Shown here: positions 60,047-64,000 of the stretch, one piece after another
Position numbering within the stretch: position 1 is the first letter of the stretch
Layout: each line of letters begins with the position of its first letter
Assembly: GCF_019056515.1 (NCBI RefSeq)
Contig: NZ_CP064873.1
Span: forward strand, 992,001-1,056,000
Direction: 5' to 3'
Source of the DNA: Microbacterium paraoxydans
GTDB lineage: Bacteria > Actinomycetota > Actinomycetes > Actinomycetales > Microbacteriaceae
Length of the DNA stretch: 64,000 nucleotides
Notes under the pieces: model-generated
Databases searched by the model: none
The model's input: only the letters and a program-made list of their open reading frames with translations
What the model was told of the DNA's origin: nothing
Translations under genes and position numbers: made by a program

Positions 60047-61507
60047 CTAGAGCTCGACGGCGGAGGCGAGACCGAGATCGTCCTCGTAGTCGTGGTCCTT
60101 CGTCTCCGGGGTGAAGATGAGCGCGATGAAGGTCAGCACCGCCATCGACGAGAGGTACAGTCCCACGAGCCAGGGCTCGCCGCCGACGGCCGCCCACAGG
60201 GCCACCGCGATGAACGGCGCCACGGCCGCACCGAGGATCGACGACACGTTGTACGCGATCGCCGAGCCGGAGTAGCGAACGTTCGTCGGGAAGAGCTCCG
60301 GCAGGAGGGCGCCCATCGGGCCGAACGTCGTGCCCATGAGCATGAAGCCGAACACGAGGAAGGCCTGGGTGAGAGCGCCGGTGAACTTCGGGTCCGCCTG
60401 CGGGAGCAGGAAGATGTTGAACGACAGGCCGAAGACGACGATGAGTCCGGTGACCCACAGCAGCAGCTTGCGGCGCCCGACGGCGTCGGCGATCGGCCCG
60501 GACAGCAGCGTGAAGATGCCGAAGAACACGACGCCGATGATCTGCATGAGCACGAAGTCCGTGTAGCCGAAGCCGAGGCCCGGGTAGAACTGCGCCGCGA
60601 ACGCGCTCGGGTCGAAGTCCTTTCCGGTGGCTTCCGCGGCAGCACGGGCGGCGGCCGAGGCGGTCTCCAGGTCGGCGGCCTTCGTGCCGTAGGTGAGCGT
60701 GAAGTTCGTCATCAGGTAGAACAGCACGTACGTCGCCAGCATGATGAACGTGCCGAGGATGAGCTGCTTCCAGTGGTGCCGGAACACGGTCGCGAGCGGG
60801 AGCTTGCGGATGGCCCCGGTCTTCTCCGCCTTCTTGAACGTGTCCGACTCGACGAGCCGGAGCCGCACCCACAGGCCGATGATGACCATGACGGCGGAGA
60901 ACAGGAACGGCACACGCCAGCCCCAGGAGAGGAAGGCCTCCGACTTCAGCGCCGGGTCCTCCGGGTGGGGGAGCGCGAAGTTGATGGCGAGGAAGATGCC
61001 GTTCGCGATGATGAAGCCGAGCGGTGCGCCGAGCTGCGGGAACGAGCCGTACCAGGCGCGCTTGCCCTTCGGGGCGTTCTCGGTGGCCACCAGCGCCGCG
61101 CCCGACCACTCGCCGCCCAGCGCGAAGCCCTGGGCGAGACGGAGGATCAGCAGGAGCAGCGGGGCGACCCAGCCGATCTGCTGGAAGGTGGGCAGGAGAC
61201 CGATCACGAACGTCGCGATACCCATGGTGAGGAGCGATGCGACGAGGGTCGCCTTGCGTCCGAACTTGTCGCCGAAGTGCCCGAAGACGACGGCGCCGAT
61301 CGGGCGGGCGACCATCGCCGCGCCGAAGACGGCGAACGACGACAGCAGCGACGCGGTGTCGTTCGTGCTCGGGAAGAAGAGCGTGGGGAAGACGAGCACG
61401 GCTGCCGTCGCATAGACGTAGAAGTCGTAGAACTCGATGGTGGTGCCGACGAGGCTCGCGGTGATGACGCGCGAGCGGGGGTTCGCGGGGGTGGTGGCGG
61501 TGCTCAA
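60047..61507 (-). CDS. MHS family metabolite:proton symporter
   Basis: 486 residues with 12 membrane helices. TIEFYDFYVYATAA near the N-terminus, the GHFGDKFGRK loop and the GGEWSGAALVATENAP motif in helix 4-5 are typical of the MHS/ShiA/ProP branch of MFS. The family imports shikimate, citrate, proline/betaine and related acids. A TTG start at 61507 with CGGAG upstream gives the best N-terminus. A long periplasmic loop region (about 265-300) is Ala-rich. Substrate unknown. Confidence 0.88.
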   Translation of the reverse strand: MSTATTPANPRSRVITASLVGTTIEFYDFYVYATAAVLVFPTLFFPSTNDTASLLSSFAVFGAAMVARPIGAVVFGHFGDKFGRKATLVASLLTMGIATFVIGLLPTFQQIGWVAPLLLLILRLAQGFALGGEWSGAALVATENAPKGKRAWYGSFPQLGAPLGFIIANGIFLAINFALPHPEDPALKSEAFLSWGWRVPFLFSAVMVIIGLWVRLRLVESDTFKKAEKTGAIRKLPLATVFRHHWKQLILGTFIMLATYVLFYLMTNFTLTYGTKAADLETASAAARAAAEATGKDFDPSAFAAQFYPGLGFGYTDFVLMQIIGVVFFGIFTLLSGPIADAVGRRKLLLWVTGLIVVFGLSFNIFLLPQADPKFTGALTQAFLVFGFMLMGTTFGPMGALLPELFPTNVRYSGSAIAYNVSSILGAAVAPFIAVALWAAVGGEPWLVGLYLSSMAVLTFIALIFTPETKDHDYEDDLGLASAVEL

Positions 61508-61651
61508 GGGGTCTCCGATCCTCCGCCGGTATACCAGCGGACTCGGGCGAGTCTACGCCTTCCTGGGAGTTCGCTGGACGTTGATGACGGGACCGGGTCC
61601 AGCGCGTCGGTGCCCCGCGTAGAGTCGGGGGAGGCCGGCCGGAGGAGGATC

Positions 61652-62149
61652 ATGACCACGCGGATGCTGCTCCTCGCCGACACGCACGTTCCGAAGCGGG
61701 CGAAGCGGCTGCCGGACGCGGTGCTCCAGGCGATCGACGAGGCCGATGTCGTCGTGCACGCGGGGGACTGGATCGATCTCGCCACCGTCGAGCTGCTCCA
61801 GTCCCGCGCGCGCGTGCTCCACGGCGTGCACGGCAACAACGACGGCCCTGAGATCCGTCGGGTGCTGCCCGAGATCGCGCGGTTCACCGTGGAGGACACC
61901 GCCGTCGCCGTCATCCACGAGACGGGCGCCGCGACGGGGCGGGAGAAGCGGATGGATCTCGCCTTCCCGGACTCCGACCTGCTGGTCTTCGGGCACTCGC
62001 ACATCCCGTGGGACACCGTGACGCCGAACGGACTGCGGCTGCTCAACCCGGGCTCTCCCACCGACCGGCGCCGGCAGCCGGTGCACACGATGATGCACGT
62101 CGTGGTCGACGGACGCGATGTCGAGGCGACCCTGGTGTCGCTCCGATGA
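61652..62149 (+). CDS. YfcE/MJ0936-type metallophosphoesterase
   Basis: 165 residues of calcineurin-like fold. Metal ligands are in LLADTHVPK, HAGDW, HGNND and GHSHIPWD, with NPGSPTDRR at the end; the segment order fits YfcE-like phosphodiesterases. GGAGGAGGATC precedes the ATG. The stop overlaps the next ORF as ATGA. It likely acts on a small phosphodiester. Confidence 0.9.
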   Translation: MTTRMLLLADTHVPKRAKRLPDAVLQAIDEADVVVHAGDWIDLATVELLQSRARVLHGVHGNNDGPEIRRVLPEIARFTVEDTAVAVIHETGAATGREKRMDLAFPDSDLLVFGHSHIPWDTVTPNGLRLLNPGSPTDRRRQPVHTMMHVVVDGRDVEATLVSLR

Positions 62150-62649
62150 CCGACGACGGAGCCGATGTCCCGATCGCCTACCGGGCGCCGATGCGCTCCC
62201 GCGACGACACCGTCGCCCCGGGGGTCGCGGTCGAGCGGGCGCTCGCCGGAGGGGTGTGCGGCATGGGTGGGCGGCTCGACAGCCCGCCCCGCTCCCTGAC
62301 CGCGGCGCTCGCGGCCGTCGACGCCCGTCATGGCGAGCGAGCGGCGCGGCGGCTGAAGCGCTTCGCGGCGCTTCCGACGGGAACCCTCGTCTGGACGCGG
62401 GACGTCGACGGGTACTTCTGGCTCGGGACGCTGACGGGGCCGTGGCGCTACGACGACGATCCGGCGGCGGTGGCGGCAGACCTCGTGCATGTGCGCGACT
62501 GCACCTGGTCGTCGCGCCCGGTGGCGCCTTCCGATGTCCCGCCGGGCGTCACGGCCACGTTCGCCCGCGGGGGACGCAACGGCCAGCGCATCCGCACGGC
62601 CGAGGTCGGGGAGCAGTCAGCCGCACTCTGGGAGCGCGGCCTCCGCTGA
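62146..62649 (+). CDS. Uncharacterised small protein, translationally coupled to phosphoesterase
   Basis: 167 residues; I do not recognise a named family. The core TGTLVWTRDVDGYFWLGTLT followed by GPWRYDDDP and later VRDCTW and FARGGRNGQRI resembles the beta-barrel found at the N-terminus of some Mrr/McrB-like restriction proteins (xxGxxxGPYxY ... VRxVxW), but no nuclease domain is attached. It could be a stand-alone binding module. The ATGA overlap with the phosphoesterase indicates coupling. Confidence 0.7.
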   Translation: MTDDGADVPIAYRAPMRSRDDTVAPGVAVERALAGGVCGMGGRLDSPPRSLTAALAAVDARHGERAARRLKRFAALPTGTLVWTRDVDGYFWLGTLTGPWRYDDDPAAVAADLVHVRDCTWSSRPVAPSDVPPGVTATFARGGRNGQRIRTAEVGEQSAALWERGLR

Positions 62650-62657
62650 TCCGCGCC

Positions 62658-63017
62658 TCAGCGCCAGATCGCGGCGATGGCCGCGTTGACCGCGGTGAGG
62701 ATGCCCACGAGCCAGAAGACCGCGGGCGGCACCACCTGGTCGCGCTTCTGGCGCGCCGTCCCGATCCCGAGCAGGGCGCCGATCGCGAGGAGGATGACGA
62801 GCTTCGTGCCGATCTTGGCGTAGTTCATCTCGACGCCCTCGGGAAGGCCCCACGGGGCGGCGAGGGCGAGGCCGGCGACCGCGGCGATCGTCATGCCGAT
62901 GGTCATCAGACGCGTGAACACCCGCTTGCCACCGAACGCCTGCGCCGCCCAGGCCCCGAAGAGCACGGCGAAGCCGATGAGGTGGACGAAGAGCACGATG
63001 TGGCGCAGGGTCTCCAT
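62658..63017 (-). CDS. Small four-helix membrane protein
   Basis: 119 residues with four hydrophobic segments, starting METLRHIVLFVHLIGFAVLFG. His and Arg at the ends of helices recall small DUF-type or cytochrome-like membrane proteins, but no haem motif is clear. The TACGGT box six bases before the ATG suggests a leaderless transcript. Its stop faces the preceding hypothetical gene 8 bp away. Function unknown. Confidence 0.75.
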   Translation of the reverse strand: METLRHIVLFVHLIGFAVLFGAWAAQAFGGKRVFTRLMTIGMTIAAVAGLALAAPWGLPEGVEMNYAKIGTKLVILLAIGALLGIGTARQKRDQVVPPAVFWLVGILTAVNAAIAAIWR

Positions 63018-63102
63018 GCCCTCACCGTACGAGAGCGCGGCGTTCCGCGCCACCAAGGCACGCCTGACCTCGCGCCCGCGATCGGGCGCGAGGCGGAGGG
63101 GG

Positions 63103-63576
63103 TCAGCCGCGCAGCTCGCGGATCACGAGGGCGGTGCGCAGCGCGGCATCCGCGGCCTCCGCGCCCTTGTCCTCCTTCGAGCCCTCCAGGCCCGCGCGGT
63201 CCAGCCCCTGCTTCTCGTCGTCGAGCGTGAGGAGCCCGAACCCGACGGGCTTGCCGGCATCGAGGGAGACGCGGGTGAGGCCGTCGGTCGCCGCCGCCGA
63301 GACGTACTCGAAGTGCGGCGTGCCGCCACGGATGATGACCCCGAGGGCGACCACCGCGTCCGCACCGCCGGCGAAGGCGGCCTGTGCGGCCACGGCGAGC
63401 TCGAACGAACCGGGCACTCGCACGAGCCGATGCGTCGCCCCCGCCTCGTCGAGCACCCGCTGGGCGCCGGCGATCAGGCCGTTCGAGATCACCTCGTGCC
63501 AGGTGCCGGCGATCACGACGACCTCCAGCCCCCGCCCGTCGATGTTCCCCGTCTTCGGTGCTCCGGCGCCGCTCAT
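63103..63576 (-). CDS. ribH: 6,7-dimethyl-8-ribityllumazine synthase
   Basis: 157 residues, normal length. [30 protein letters not shown] (substrate loop) and [18 protein letters not shown] are the conserved segments; the His in PHFEYV is the catalytic base. It condenses a ribitylaminopyrimidinedione with dihydroxybutanone phosphate. The ATG overlaps the upstream ribA(BA) stop as ATGA. It is the penultimate step of riboflavin synthesis and likely forms a pentamer or 60-mer capsid. Confidence 0.95.
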   Translation of the reverse strand: MSGAGAPKTGNIDGRGLEVVVIAGTWHEVISNGLIAGAQRVLDEAGATHRLVRVPGSFELAVAAQAAFAGGADAVVALGVIIRGGTPHFEYVSAAATDGLTRVSLDAGKPVGFGLLTLDDEKQGLDRAGLEGSKEDKGAEAADAALRTALVIRELRG

Positions 63577-64000
63577 TCCTCGTCCTTTCCTGCCGCGAGG
63601 GCCTCGGCGAGCTCTGCTTCGCCGATGATGTGGCCCATGCGGTCGCGCTTGGTCTCCAGGTACTGGTGGTTGTTCGGGCCCACGCCCACGATCAGCGGCA
63701 CCTGCTCGACGACGTCGAGGCCGAGCTCGCGCAGCTTGTTCACCTTGTCGGTGTTGTTGGTGAGCAGCCGGACCTTCGAGACGCCCAGGTCGGTGAGGAT
63801 CCCGGCCGCCGCGGCGTAGTCGCGGGCGTCCGCGGGGAGCCCCAGCGCCAGGTTCGCGTCGACGGTGTCCAGGCCGTCCTCCTGCAGGCTGTAGGCCCGC
63901 AGCTTGTTGATGAGCCCGATGCCGCGTCCCTCGTGCCCCCGCATGTAGATGACGATGCCGCCCTCGCGGTCGATCGCGTCCAGCGCGGCGTCCAGCTGCG
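63573..64000 (-). CDS. ribBA: GTP cyclohydrolase II (RibA or bifunctional RibBA), C-terminal part
   Basis: The 5' end is outside the window; about 142 codons are seen. The reading includes [20 protein letters not shown] (catalytic region) and [14 protein letters not shown], with the C-terminus [15 protein letters not shown], all diagnostic of GTP cyclohydrolase II. In actinobacteria it is usually fused to dihydroxybutanone-phosphate synthase, which would lie beyond the edge. It opens the riboflavin pathway by hydrolysing GTP and is coupled to ribH. Confidence 0.9.
   Translation of the reverse strand, partial: QLDAALDAIDREGGIVIYMRGHEGRGIGLINKLRAYSLQEDGLDTVDANLALGLPADARDYAAAAGILTDLGVSKVRLLTNNTDKVNKLRELGLDVVEQVPLIVGVGPNNHQYLETKRDRMGHIIGEAELAEALAAGKDEE

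Overview
The window is high-GC DNA (roughly 70 % G+C) with dense gene packing, many 4-bp ATGA/GTGA stop-start overlaps, GTG/TTG starts and several apparently leaderless promoters. Gene content (DUF222-HNH protein, RamB-like regulator, long GapB-type GAPDH, GTP-dependent PEP carboxykinase, branched-chain 2-oxoacid dehydrogenase with an Lrp-type regulator) points to an actinobacterium of the Microbacteriaceae, most likely Microbacterium. It reads as ordinary chromosome with a large accessory catabolic block. I see no rRNA, tRNA, prophage, insertion sequence or CRISPR array.

Layout. 0-3.1 kb: bkd E1alpha-E1beta-E2 operon and a divergent Lrp/AsnC regulator, with a near-perfect inverted repeat between them. 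3.4-8 kb: DUF222-HNH protein, then an aldehyde dehydrogenase/GMC oxidoreductase pair. 8.1-8.9 kb: two DUF202 membrane proteins. 8.9-31.9 kb: a block that looks devoted to amine or amino-acid-derived substrates. It holds a YtcJ-like amidohydrolase, two MoaF-family proteins, an APC permease, two SDRs, TetR plus aldo/keto reductase, a complete LIV-type ABC importer with a fused permease-ATPase, a FeaR-like AraC regulator and a copper amine oxidase. A MurNAc-recycling island (MurR/RpiR, BadF-type kinase, MurQ) is embedded in it.

32-50.6 kb: a second catabolic block. It has a six-gene operon (SDR, Zn-alcohol dehydrogenase, aldo/keto reductase, two HSL-family esterases, Bcr/CflA MFS), a divergent aldo/keto reductase, a peptide-type ABC importer with a second fused permease-ATPase, TetR, alpha/beta hydrolase, methyltransferase-like protein and amidohydrolase. 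Four 16-bp imperfect palindromes (TTCYAC-N4-RTAGAM) sit on the promoters of these units and suggest one regulon, probably under the TetR at 46.8 kb. 50.7-57 kb: gluconeogenic core (GapB, RamB-like regulator, PckG). 57-64 kb: ABC exporter, small HTH protein, FitAB/VapBC-like toxin-antitoxin pair, MHS transporter, phosphoesterase, small proteins and the start of the riboflavin genes.

The most unusual non-coding feature is a family of palindromic intergenic elements of almost invariant length (58 bp). There are seven in an array at 23.5-24.15 kb, eight in a second array at 40.4-41.3 kb, one solo copy at 38.5 kb and a divergent copy at 29.2 kb. A second palindrome family of 83-84 bp occurs three times (17.1, 52.2, 53.3 kb). 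CTGAGCCTGTCGAAG tandem repeats abut the stop codons of two genes in the LIV cluster. I cannot assign a function to these elements; their fixed length and array form are the main point for follow-up.
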